From the NCBI GenBank assembly GCA_002245135.1, contig NGBS01001163.1, forward strand, positions 1 through 64,000: 64,000 bases of DNA, read 5' to 3'. This document shows, piece after piece, positions 32,091-42,151 of this stretch. This stretch comes from Proteromonas lacertae. Its lineage: Eukaryota; Sar; Bigyra; Opalinata; Proteromonadidae. Within the stretch, counting starts at the first letter, position 1. Each line of letters begins with the position of its first letter. The translations under genes and the position numbers were made by a program. The notes below the pieces were generated by a model that was not told the origin of the DNA, searched no databases, and worked only from the letters and a program-made list of their open reading frames with translations.

Positions 32091-33490
32091 CTAAACTGTT
32101 ACATTTGCATCTCTTTCTTTTATTACATGCTCAATTTTCTTAAACAATCGACAGTAGCAACAACTTGTTTGTATTATGTATTCTTTCGTAGTTTTCTGAT
32201 ACTTTATGAAATGATACAAAGGTCTCGCGTGTTTCAATCTGTTACATTTGTATAAACTACTTTCATCAAATCTAATGTGATCTTGTTCATAATAATCATT
32301 TAAATCTGTTAATTCTATTACTCCTTCATTAGCATATTTTATTGCACATTCAATACAAACAACTTGATTTCTTATTAATAATACTTTCTTTTCTCTTGTA
32401 ATATTGTTACAAGTAAAACAAACCACTTTTAATTCTTTATATTCTTTATATAACATTTCATCTTTATCATTTATTTTAGTATTTCCCACTAGTTTTTTCC
32501 CTTTTGGATATTTGCTATGAATGTCATTTGTTCTTTTTCTTTTTTTATGGTTTGTTTGATAGTTTGCATTATAACTATCATATTTGCGTTTTAAATGCTT
32601 ATTTTCACTTACTAATGAATCAATAACTCCATTGTTATATAATGTTTGAAGATTTGTAATAGAATTATTTACACTTAAGTTTGATAATGATGTAATAGAA
32701 TAATTTCATTGGATGAAATAATGTTGACAATATATCATCATGTGTATAACTGATAGTTTGTAATGGTGGTGATAAATCTGCTATGGCATTATCTGTAACG
32801 TTATCTATTGAAGAAAATGGAATTTCTTGTTGAATGTTTTCATCTTCATCAGAAAGATTTGGAGAAAGTTCTGTAAATTGTTCAGGTGATAAATCATCAT
32901 TACATGGACTAATTAATGGTAATTGATGATCTAAACAATTATTACATTCATTCTGAGTTGATGTTGATGTATAATTGTAATTTTTATCTATAATCATTTC
33001 TAACCCTTCGACAATTGATGTATTTATATCTTGTGGTGTAGAATTATTCATCAATGCATCGCTCATTATCTCTTCATCTCCATCTTTAGGTGATGCTGGA
33101 GGTAAAGGAGTTACATTTCCAGAGTAAAAGTCAACACTCTCACAAATGCTATTATTTACATTCAATATAACATTTTCAACATAATCCTCAAAGTTAACCA
33201 TTTCTAGATTAATTTCGTCTGTAATTTCAACAGATTTATTAATTGGTTGTAGTTGCAGTGACTGAACAAAATCATCAGCTTCGAGTGTTATATTCTTTAT
33301 TACTATCATATATAACTCTATCTAATTGTTCCATCATTAACTCATTTGGATTATCATATAATTCCACCTCAAAATCTTCGTCACTTTTTGTTTCTTCATC
33401 TCCATTGTGAGTTAAAGTATAAGCTTGTAACACGTTTAAAAATTCTTGAATTTCGTTTTCACCTACTCTAATAGTGTTAGTCTCTCCCAT
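32091..33490 (-). CDS. Cys/His-domain nuclear-type protein, family member 1
   Basis: Three open frames follow one another: 33490-33275 (MGETNTIRVGENEIQEFLN), 33309-32665 (acidic, Ser/Pro-rich) and about 32640-32091. The last has the basic segment HLKRKYDSYN...HKKRKRTND and the family domain: CFTCNNITREKK, VVCIECAIKYANEG, DYYEQD, YKCNRLKHARP and TSCCYCRLFKKIEHVIK, ending RDANVTV. The second junction can be spliced in frame from GTAAAT near 32676 to a TTAG near 32615. The first can be joined by a 25-nt GTAATA...AAG intron. Both are plausible but not canonical, so the copy may be intact or frameshifted. The basic segments suggest nuclear location; zinc binding is inferred from Cys/His spacing. 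Confidence 0.6.
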
Positions 33491-33839
33491 ATTACTTTCT
33501 TCTGTTGCAGTTAAAAAAATTACTTGGAAAATTACTAGTGTTGTTACCTTCGCTCATTGTCTCATTTTCTTGATTGTCATTTGCATTTGTATTATGCAAT
33601 CTTATATTGTCAAAATAAATCAATGGGGAAAATATCTTGTGAAAGTAATTTTGTATTGTAAAAAGCATAGCCGATTGTATCTTTTAAAACAATAAAATGA
33701 CTTTTCAATATTTACACAGAATTCAAACATATTTGTCTAATAAAAAAGTAAGATTTTTAACCTAATTTATTATTTTATATGAAACAGCATACCAATACAA
33801 CATTCTAATATATGATAAATTATCTAAAAAATGTTTTAT

Positions 33840-34733
33840 TCAACTTATTATTTTTTTATTCTCTTTTTCAAGTTTTATTTTCTTATTTTTTATTACATTT
33901 TCTATTTTCTTTATCATTCTACAATAACAGCAACAAGTTGCTATTCTATATCCTTTGCTGTTTTTCTGATATATAACATAATGAAATTTAGGTCTGGAGT
34001 GTTTTAATCTTCTGCATTTATATAAACTACTTATATCAAATGTTATATTTTCTTGCTCAAAATAATCATTTAAATCTATCAGTTGTATTTTTCCTTCTTC
34101 AGCAAGTTTCTTTGCGCAAGTAATACATAAATTTTGTTTTTTATATAATAAAACATTACTACAACTTTCATTCTTTTTGCAATAATAACAACTCACTTCA
34201 TTTTTTATAAATTCATTATAGTTTAATATGTCACTATCATCAGCTTTAATTTCTTTATTAATTTCTTCTCCCTCGGTGTATTTACTAAGTATTTTACTAG
34301 TTCTTTTTTGTCTTTTTATCAGTTTACTATTAATATTTTCATATTTACGTTTTTTACTATTTATATTCATTGTATTTATCATTTCTCTTTTATTATTATC
34401 ATCATTGAATGAATTACGTATTGGATATGGAGGAGGAGGTGTTAAATATGTATTATGTTCATTTGTAGATGATATATTACAATATACATATGAGATCGAA
34501 GTTATTATTGTAACTGGTGATTTTCTATTTTCATATACGCTTTTACATGCACATGTATCTATTATCTTATCTTCACTATCAAATTTCTGTGGTGGTATGT
34601 TAACATTTGTATGATTCACTACCTTTATGAAATTACTCTGATTTGAAATATTATTCTCAATCACATCTGTTATTTCATCATACCTATCATAAGTTGCTAC
34701 ACTATCTAGACATATTATACTATTTTCACTCAC
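33840..34733 (-). CDS. Cys/His-domain nuclear-type protein, family member 2
   Basis: At least 297 codons are open. The N-terminal two thirds are polar and disordered (TPPPPYPIRNSFNDDNNK), then come NSKKRKYENINSKLIKRQK (nuclear-type basic signal) and the C-terminal domain: CYYCKKNESC, LCITCAKKLAEEG, DYFEQE, LYKCRRLKHSRP, CCCYCRMIKKIENVIK. The frame extends upstream of 34733, past a GTG codon, to about 34860 without ATG; an out-of-frame ATG (MPGNKSINKS) lies at about 34918, so a small exon or indel must be involved. No family outside this array is known to me. Probably DNA- or protein-binding. Confidence 0.65.
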   Translation of the reverse strand: MSENSIICLDSVATYDRYDEITDVIENNISNQSNFIKVVNHTNVNIPPQKFDSEDKIIDTCACKSVYENRKSPVTIITSISYVYCNISSTNEHNTYLTPPPPYPIRNSFNDDNNKREMINTMNINSKKRKYENINSKLIKRQKRTSKILSKYTEGEEINKEIKADDSDILNYNEFIKNEVSCYYCKKNESCSNVLLYKKQNLCITCAKKLAEEGKIQLIDLNDYFEQENITFDISSLYKCRRLKHSRPKFHYVIYQKNSKGYRIATCCCYCRMIKKIENVIKNKKIKLEKENKKIIS

Positions 34734-34919
34734 TGATTCTTTTTTAATGGTTAATTCGTTTTCACCTAAAATACTATTCGATTCTTTGCTTTCATTAGAG
34801 CCGATTGATTTTTCTTTATTACTACTATTAGCATAATATCTTTTCTTGAGAATGGATTTTAAGATCTTTAGTTTCTTTAGGTGCTATAGACTTATTAATA
34901 CTTTTATTCCCTGGCATAA

Positions 34920-35302
34920 ACATTTTAGTGTTATCTGCAATCAATATATGATTAACTGGCATATTATTAAAAAAATAAACAAAAAGTATTTACATAGAAG
35001 ATGTAAATTTTGTTTATGTAAAAAAACAGAAGTTCTTACATATTTTCTACTTATGCATATATAAACAATATATCACAATTTGATAAATAAATAGGCTTGT
35101 TTAGGTGATTTTTATATTTAAGGGCATTGTCGTTGTTATACAATTATTTAATAGAAGCATTTTATATATTCATACAAAATATATATGTCAAAAATAACAA
35201 TAATATATATATTATAATAATTACATAATTTGCATATATAACAGATAAAATACAAGCTTAACTTTATTGCATTATGATTTTTCTTGCCTTTTCTTTTGCT
35301 TT
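34920..35302. other. Intergenic stretch, no gene seen
   Basis: These 383 bp between family member 2 and the shortened member at 35303 are AT-rich with several TATATA runs. I find no frame or RNA gene that I can support. Confidence 0.55.
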
Positions 35303-36055
35303 CTAATTCAAATTTGCATCTGCATTAGATTGAGTATGAATTTGTGTATTTACATTATCATAATTACATTCATTTGTATATGAAGATTTTGGAAGTGGTA
35401 TATATTGCATTACATCTCCATCATCTGCACTAATACTCAATATTTGTTGAAATGAAACAGACTGTGGAAGTGGTATATTCTTTTCTTCTTCAATATCTTC
35501 GTTAATAGGTAATAATAGTGAAGTTGATATTTGCATAATTGAATTCTCATGAGATTCTATGGAATATGAAGATGATGGTAATGAATAAATTGAATCATTA
35601 ACATTTTGATTTACAAATGAAATTGAAGATGAAGATGAAGGAAGTGAATAAAATGAATTGTCACTTTTAATACTATCATTTGGATAGGATGATTCTGGAA
35701 GTGGTATATATTGTATATCATTGTCACTATTTTCATTTACACATAATAATAGTTGTTCTAACATATCTTGCATTGGATTTACTTCAGTTGGAAGTACAGG
35801 AGGATTTGCAGTACATAATTCTGGAGATATTGCTAAATTAATTATATTATCTGTATGATTTAGTGCTTTTTCTTCACAAGAATCAAATCTGTGAGTTTTT
35901 CTTTGAGTTATATTGAAAACAGTATCAGTAATATGACTCTCTACATCACTACTAACATGAACATCATTACTTATATCACTCTCTCTCATATCTTCGTTTA
36001 GAACAGTAACTCCTCTCATACTATATTCTTCTTCATCTGAATCTATAGCATCCAT
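35303..36055 (-). CDS. Disordered acidic protein, family member without Cys domain
   Basis: This 250-residue protein starts MDAIDSDEEEYSMRGV and is acidic and Ser-rich throughout. It has internal repeats: QYIPLPESSYPND, YSLPSSSSSISF, YSLPSSSYSIES and QYIPLPKSSYTNE. Its last residues, QSNADANLN, resemble the C-terminal ends of the Cys/His-domain members. It sits inside their tandem array on the same strand, but lacks both the KRK segment and the Cys/His domain. It may be a shortened paralogue that could act as a competitor or cofactor. No structured domain is visible. Confidence 0.6.
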   Translation of the reverse strand: MDAIDSDEEEYSMRGVTVLNEDMRESDISNDVHVSSDVESHITDTVFNITQRKTHRFDSCEEKALNHTDNIINLAISPELCTANPPVLPTEVNPMQDMLEQLLLCVNENSDNDIQYIPLPESSYPNDSIKSDNSFYSLPSSSSSISFVNQNVNDSIYSLPSSSYSIESHENSIMQISTSLLLPINEDIEEEKNIPLPQSVSFQQILSISADDGDVMQYIPLPKSSYTNECNYDNVNTQIHTQSNADANLN

Positions 36056-36361
36056 TAAAAATATATACGAATACCTGATATTTCCATTATTTTGTTGAGG
36101 ATATTAATCAGATTTTTGTATGTAAGATTATTATGAAAATTTTCATACACCCAAATTTATAGAAATTATTTACATACAGGAAACAAGGTAGTATTGAAAT
36201 AATTGCGAGTTTTTATGACTTATTTTTACTTAACCTTAAAAATAAAACATTTTATATATCGTATATAATACTATTAAAAATTGCGATTGAAATTTGCATT
36301 AACTGTTATATACATTGATATAAATAATGATAAAAGATGATTTGCATTAACTATATAAATT
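36056..36361. other. Intergenic stretch, no gene seen
   Basis: These 306 AT-rich bp separate the shortened member from family member 3. Nothing beyond short A/T runs is visible. Confidence 0.55.
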
Positions 36362-37486
36362 TCATAATACATGATTAGCATATGCATTTGCATTTGCATT
36401 TTTACATACATTTATTGTTGTTGTTGCTGGTGGTGTTATATTTTCATTCCTAAAATGTTTTATAAAATTTTCAATTTTTTTAATTAATCTACAATAGCAG
36501 CATAATGTCTCATATTCATATTCTCTTTTTGTCTTTTTATATTTTATGAAGTGGTATCTAGGTCTATCATGATGTTCTCTATGGCATTTGAATAAATTAT
36601 TTCTATCAAATCCTTCTTCATAAGGTTTAAAGTAATCACCTAAATCTGTTACATATTTTATTTTCCCTTCTCTTATGAATTCTTTTGTACAATCTATACA
36701 TAAAGTCTCTTTGATATATATGAATAACAAATATTTAGCAACTTCATTTTTACAGTTTTTACATATATCTGTTTCATTAATAAATAATTCATAATCTTTT
36801 ACATCTTCATTACTTGCAATTCCACTTTTAGCTATAGGGGTATCATCATAATTACATAAACTTTTAATTATGTTTGTATTTTTATTTCTTTTTATAGGAG
36901 TTTTTCTATTTTCACTGTTGCAATGTTTGCGTTTTGCTTTTATATTAACACTTTCATATATTTCATGTATAGCATTATTATCTGGAAGTAAAGGTGGAGA
37001 TGATGAAGGTAAAGGAGAATAAGAAGGTAAGGCAGGTAAATTGTCATCTTCAACTCCATATCTCTGAAAATATTGTGGTTGAGATATATTTACACAATTT
37101 GAACTATTTAATGAAAACTGTGGTGATAGTGGAATATTTGAAGGAGGTGTTATTTGAGGTAAAGATAATGGCGAATTTGGAGGTGATAGTGAAAGTGGAG
37201 TTGAGGATAAAAAGTCATCTGTGTCTAGGGATGAAAGCGAAGGTGAAGGAGGTATTGAGGATGAAGGAGATAAATATAAATCTGTTATGGATAATGAAGG
37301 AGACTTAGGTGAAGATTGAATGGAGAATAATGCTGAACATTCTGATTCACTATCCGTATTACTTACAAAACTGTATGTTATCTGGCCCATAGTATCATCT
37401 TTATAATCCGTTTGTCTTTCACTTAACTCATGAATTTGAGTATCTTTTCTTTTAAACTTTATACTAGTCCAACCTCCTCTTATCAT
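36362..37486 (-). CDS. Cys/His-domain nuclear-type protein, family member 3
   Basis: This frame is complete, ATG at 37486 to stop, 374 residues. The first 200 are strongly Ser/Pro/Leu-rich (SPPNSPLSLPQITPPSN) with the look of a transactivation or phosphorylated region. Then KAKRKHCNSENRKTPIKRN (basic) and the domain: CKNCKNEVAKY, LCIDCTKEFIREG, DYFKPY, FKCHREHHDRPRYHF, LCCYCRLIKKIENFIK. It ends NANANAYANHVL. This is the clearest intact member and shows eight Cys plus several His in fixed spacing, which would suit two zinc sites. Each domain is about 105 residues. Confidence 0.75.
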   Translation of the reverse strand: MIRGGWTSIKFKRKDTQIHELSERQTDYKDDTMGQITYSFVSNTDSESECSALFSIQSSPKSPSLSITDLYLSPSSSIPPSPSLSSLDTDDFLSSTPLSLSPPNSPLSLPQITPPSNIPLSPQFSLNSSNCVNISQPQYFQRYGVEDDNLPALPSYSPLPSSSPPLLPDNNAIHEIYESVNIKAKRKHCNSENRKTPIKRNKNTNIIKSLCNYDDTPIAKSGIASNEDVKDYELFINETDICKNCKNEVAKYLLFIYIKETLCIDCTKEFIREGKIKYVTDLGDYFKPYEEGFDRNNLFKCHREHHDRPRYHFIKYKKTKREYEYETLCCYCRLIKKIENFIKHFRNENITPPATTTINVCKNANANAYANHVL

Positions 37487-38000
37487 ATTAATGTTTTTCT
37501 TAACTAAGCCTTAGTTGTTAAGTCAAAATCTATCTAAATAACTTAGAAATGTCAAAAGTGAATTTTATTGGCTAAATTGTTATGAAACGAACTAATTTTC
37601 GATAACCCAATTAAAAAACATACACAACGGTAAAATATACAAAAATATAAAATAATAAATAGCAAAAACATTAGTGAGCTTTTATATCAATATTTCCTTA
37701 TCTTGTTGCATAAATATTTGCTTTATCTATATATATCTGCTTTGGGTGGTTGTATTTGCCACTCTTTTGATATATAGCTGTGAGAATAAAAAACATTAAT
37801 TATTTGATCTATAATTATTTGTAGATATTGAATGTTTAGAATAAACAATTTTTAAACTGAAATATCAATTGTGTACGACATGATGTCTTTATCTAAAATA
37901 TATTATTTGTTTCTATCTGCAAATATAAACTGAATAAAACAATAAATTAAAACACATATAAAACGCTAAATATTTTACAAAGTGTGGAGATTAAAATAAC
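37487..38000. other. Intergenic stretch, no gene seen
   Basis: These 514 bp lie between family members 3 and 4, both leftward, so they should hold the promoter of member 3 and the 3' end of member 4. Very AT-rich; no supported frame, RNA gene or repeat. Confidence 0.55.
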
Positions 38001-38587
38001 TCATCCACTCTTATAGCTATTAATACTGTTTAAAATTGTTTCTATTATTTGATTAGCTTTTGGTTTATTTCTTTTTCTCTTACGAATATCTTCAATTCTC
38101 TTTATTAAACGACAACAACAACAATATTGTAAATATTTAAATGTATGTTGAGTAGATTGATATTTTAAAAAATGAGTTTTGGGTCTTGAATGATTTAATC
38201 TATCACATTTATAGAGTGTTATATTTTTATTATCAAATTTTTCTTCTTTTTCTTCAAAATAATCATCCAGTTCACATATATGTTGAATTGTTCCTTCTTT
38301 AACTAAATTTTCTGCACAGTCAATACAAATAATCTCGTTTTCATATACTAATAACATACTCTTACTTACCATCTCTTTACAATAGTGACATTCATTTGTT
38401 TGTTTAATAAATTCTTCATATTCTTTTATTTGATTAATTGCTGCATTATTTCCTGGATTTGGTTCTCCTCTTCTATTTTTACTTTTTATATCGTTGGTTC
38501 TTTTATATGTTTTTTTAGAATCTGTAAATTGTGTAATATTAGATTGTTGTTCTTGTGGTGGTGGTGGTGTATATTGTAGAGGAGGTG

Positions 38588-38637
<50 letters not shown>

Positions 38638-39191
38638 AGAAATTGTTGTAAAATGATTATATTTGTTTTACGAATTTTATTTTTTCTTTCATCATCTATT
38701 CTGTCATTACAATATTTCCTTTTCACTTTTTCTTCATTTTTATCCACAGAATGAGATATATTATTATAAGATACATCTTCATCTTTTTCATTTATTAATG
38801 TTCTAATTGATTTTGAAAGTTCTAATTGTGGTAATGATATATGAGGAGAAGGAGTAGAAGAAGGAGAAAGAGAGGAATTATTCTTTGTTGGTGGATGAAA
38901 ATTAGTATTTAGCATTTCATTGTTATTACTTGGAATAGGTATTCTCACCAAAATTACCTCACTATTTTGTCTTCCTATACGATTTACATCACTTGTATCA
39001 CAATCTCGTCCAGAATGCTGAAATAAGTTCGACATATCATCATTATAGTTATTATATGTTTCATCATGACATACATTAGTACAATTACTTAAATCATATC
39101 CATTTATATTATCAGTAGATGTATCACCTAATCTATTAGTAAAAGAGTTAGGTGTACAAATAACTTCTTCTGATTGTGATAAATAACTCAT
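38001..39191 (-). CDS. Cys/His-domain nuclear-type protein, family member 4, with poly-Q
   Basis: This frame is complete at 396 residues from MSYLSQSEEVICTPNSF. A Ser/Pro-rich N-terminus is followed by KVKRKYCNDRIDDERKNKIRK, a poly-Gln run of about 16 residues, a Pro/Gln stretch, and the family domain: CHYCKEMVSKSM, ICIDCAENLVKEG, DYFEEKEEKF, YKCDRLNHSRPKTHF, YCCCCRLIKRIEDIRK. In the last motif Tyr of CCYCR is replaced by Cys. Poly-Q next to a basic signal and a Cys/His domain is the usual composition of transcriptional regulators, which is the basis for suggesting a nuclear role. Confidence 0.75.
38589..38636. repeat. (TTG)16 microsatellite, poly-Gln on the minus strand
   Basis: Sixteen perfect TTG units encode poly-Gln through CAA only. 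A pure tract implies that length slippage is active and that alleles will differ. Confidence 0.95.
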
Positions 39192-39349
39192 ACTTACATC
39201 ATAAAATTAAATATTTAAATTACTTATTTATTAAAAATTTTGGTAAACCAATTTCAAAAAAAACTATAGTGTTGTTAAGTTATATAATATAAAATAATGT
39301 TTATTAATTAGATTATGTTAGGCAGGAGCTAATTGTTGTGATAATAAAA

Positions 39350-40610
39350 TATTCTTCATTTCATTTTCACTATTGCATTTATTTTTTAGTTTTTTGATAT
39401 TTAATGAAATGGGTTATAGGTCTAGCATGTTCTAATCTTTCACATTTATATATTTTATCTCTATCAAATTTAATTCTTGTTCATAATAATCATCTAAATT
39501 TACTTTAAAGATTATTCCTTCTTTAATAAACTCTTCTGCACAACGCAAGCAGACTATATAACCCATTACTATAAACACAATATTCTCACCTACATCTTCT
39601 TTACTATTACTACATTTCTCTTTCTTTTGTAATAATTCCATATAATTCATCATATCTTCATCATCTACATATTGCTTGTCTTTTTGCAAGTTGTTTTGAG
39701 TCTATACTTATTTGGATTATTTTGTATATCTTGTTGTATTAGCACTCTAATACTTTATTTTATCTCATTTTTATGTAATAGAGGTGTGTCTCATCATCAC
39801 GAATAGTTTTTCTTTTAACTTTTTCAACTAGTGGAAGTTGTTTTTGCTTTTTCATTCGATTTTCTCTTAATACTAATTGGTGATGTGTAAGAATCTATCA
39901 TTCCATCCGCTTGATGTATATTATGAATATTTGTATTATCATTTACTTCATCTCATTTATTGATGTTGATGAATTTAATGGATGTATTAAAATGTCATTA
40001 GATATATGAACAAGACTTTCTCCTCTTTCTGTATCATTTCCATTTGAAGAAGATGAAGGTGAAGGAGAATTAGCAGGCAATGGAGTTTCATTATCATCTT
40101 TATCAATTCCTTCTTCATATTGATTTGATGTATGAAAAGGTGGAACTTGGTTTTTATTATATTTTTTAATCTTCTTCCCTGTAGATATAAATGATTTAGC
40201 TGGTTTTGCATAACTATTAGTTAAAGATGTATTACCTCCTTGTGTTTGATATTGAGTTTTTGTGCTATATTATTATCGCTGTTTATAGATTTAACTATCA
40301 CATCTTCTTCTTTTTTTTTCTCAGTATTTATATCATAATTACCTTCATTAATCTGACCATCTCTTTGAGAATCATTAACTGCATATAAGTCGTTATTTTT
40401 TACCTCTGCTTTTTTAAACTCACATAATAATAGCTGTTGATACATAATATTACTAACATCATATCCGTTTGGCATTTTAGCAGAAATATAACCATACCTA
40501 TTTATAGGTAAGTGAAATACATCAATATATCCACAATCTTCAGCGACTAACTGTGACATATTATTAATATTACAAGTTTCATATTCAACACATAATCCAT
40601 TTACGTTCAT
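39350..40610 (-). pseudogene. Broken member of the Cys/His-domain family
   Basis: Pieces in order are 40610-40221 (MNVNGLCVEYETCNINNMS), about 40211-39960 in another frame (TPLPANSPSPSSSSNGND), a short basic segment (KVKRKTIRDDE), 39689-39432 (CSNSKEDVGENIV, VCLRCAEEFIKEG, DDYYEQE) and, after one more frame change, CERLEHARPITHFIKYQ ending near 39360. The first CxxC is CSNS, so a zinc ligand is lost, and the final CCYCR segment is absent. This is a decaying copy at the right-hand end of the array. Confidence 0.7.
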
Positions 40611-40789
40611 TTTTAATTCAAAACAGTAAAATCAAATTGTGAAACGATCAAATTTTTTTACTGCAGAAGTTGCATGCAAGTTTATGTATTCTATATTGAA
40701 CAATACAACAAATCTCTAAAAATTATGATTATATATAAAAAATCATTTTTAAATACTAAAAATAATTAATATTTACCTTCTAACAACCA

Positions 40790-41972
40790 TTAACCATCAT
40801 AACCACTTCCATATCCACTTATATTACTTTCTCTTTCTTCATTTACACTGTTGTAAGGTCGAGGGAATAATATTTTTTCATTATAATTATTATTCTCATG
40901 ATCACTTAAATAAGGGGGAGTAGCAGTAATTGACAAATCAACTTGAGTTTCACTTGATATCATTTGACTATAATCAACAGATCCTTTTCGAACTATTGGA
41001 AATGGACAAATATGACCTTTCTTACATTGATGACATCTACTACATAAATACCTTTTACCTCCTTCACTTTTATTTGTATCACTACTATTATTTCCATTGA
41101 TATTTGGAGAACCTTGTTGATTCAAACCTAAGTTATGGTTGATTATGGCAAATGCTGCACTACTATCAGATTGACTTCTGGTATGAGAATATCTCATTAA
41201 TGGAGTTAAATTACTTTTACTTCTTCGATGTCTTGATGATTGTTGAAGCGGAAATGAGGATGGTTGAAGTGGTGGTGTAGATTGCTGAGGTTGGGGAGGT
41301 AATGATGCTGATAATGGTTGGTGATACTGAGATATACTAATATTAGGGGTTTGAAGTAATGATTGTTGTTGTTGTTGTTGTTGAAATAGTAATTGTTGTT
41401 CCTGTTGTTGACGTTGTATAGCTTGCAGTTGGATTTGTTGTTGCTGCATGAATTGTTGTTGGATTTGTTGTTGTTGGAATTGAGGTTGTGGAGGAGGAAG
41501 TGGAGGTGGTATTGATTGAATTGGAATAACTGTTGTTGATGTTGTTATTATTGGTTGCTCTATTGGTTGTTGTTGTTGTTGTTGTTGGTAAGGCATTTGT
41601 GACAATTGTTGTTGTATCTGGTGTGATTGGTCAAAAGAGAAATCGTTGCTATTATTGTCTATAGAAAAAATAATATTAATGTGTCGAGTTATACTAGGAA
41701 TGCTTAAAACACCATCTGGTGATTGCATCCTATCTGGAGAAAACGGATACAAAATTCCTGCTTCATTATCGATTTCTAATCTATCTACTGTTGGACTGAT
41801 AAACATATGTGAATTATCGTCAAGAGGTAAATTAGATAGACTCATTCCTAAATCTGATAATTCGTCTGGTGGTCCTATCAAAGCTCCTTCATCATTCATC
41901 CCAAAAGGATTTTCATATAATCCATAGTTGTCATCGTCCTAAATAATTATTCTATAAGTTATATACTTCCAT
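40790..41972 (-). CDS. Gln-rich protein with a CxxCxxxKKGHxC zinc-type motif
   Basis: A 6-nt first exon (41967-41972, ATGGAA), a 28-nt intron (41939-41966, GTATAT...TTTAG) and one long exon (41938-40790) give 384 residues starting MEDDDNYGLYENPFGMNDEG. The middle is very Gln/Pro-rich (QQQLLFQQQQQQQSLLQ). Near residue 300 lies YLCSRCHQCKKGHICPF, whose CxxCxxCKKGHxC spacing suits one zinc ion; I recall similar 'C..C...KKGH.C' motifs in oomycete proteins but cannot confirm it. The tail is polar. Probably a nuclear regulator. It adjoins the Cys/His array on the same strand but does not share that domain. Confidence 0.65.
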
Positions 41973-42151
41973 TATATTCCAATAAATTTTATTATTCTAC
42001 TAGTATTACTGTAAGTATAAAATCAAGGAAGTTATTGATTTATGTAATTTTAATAATGATTTTGACATTACCAATGTCACAAAAATGTCAGTTTCTAATT
42101 TAAAACTAAATAAAAAAGAAACAATAATATAAATTAAATAGATATATATAT

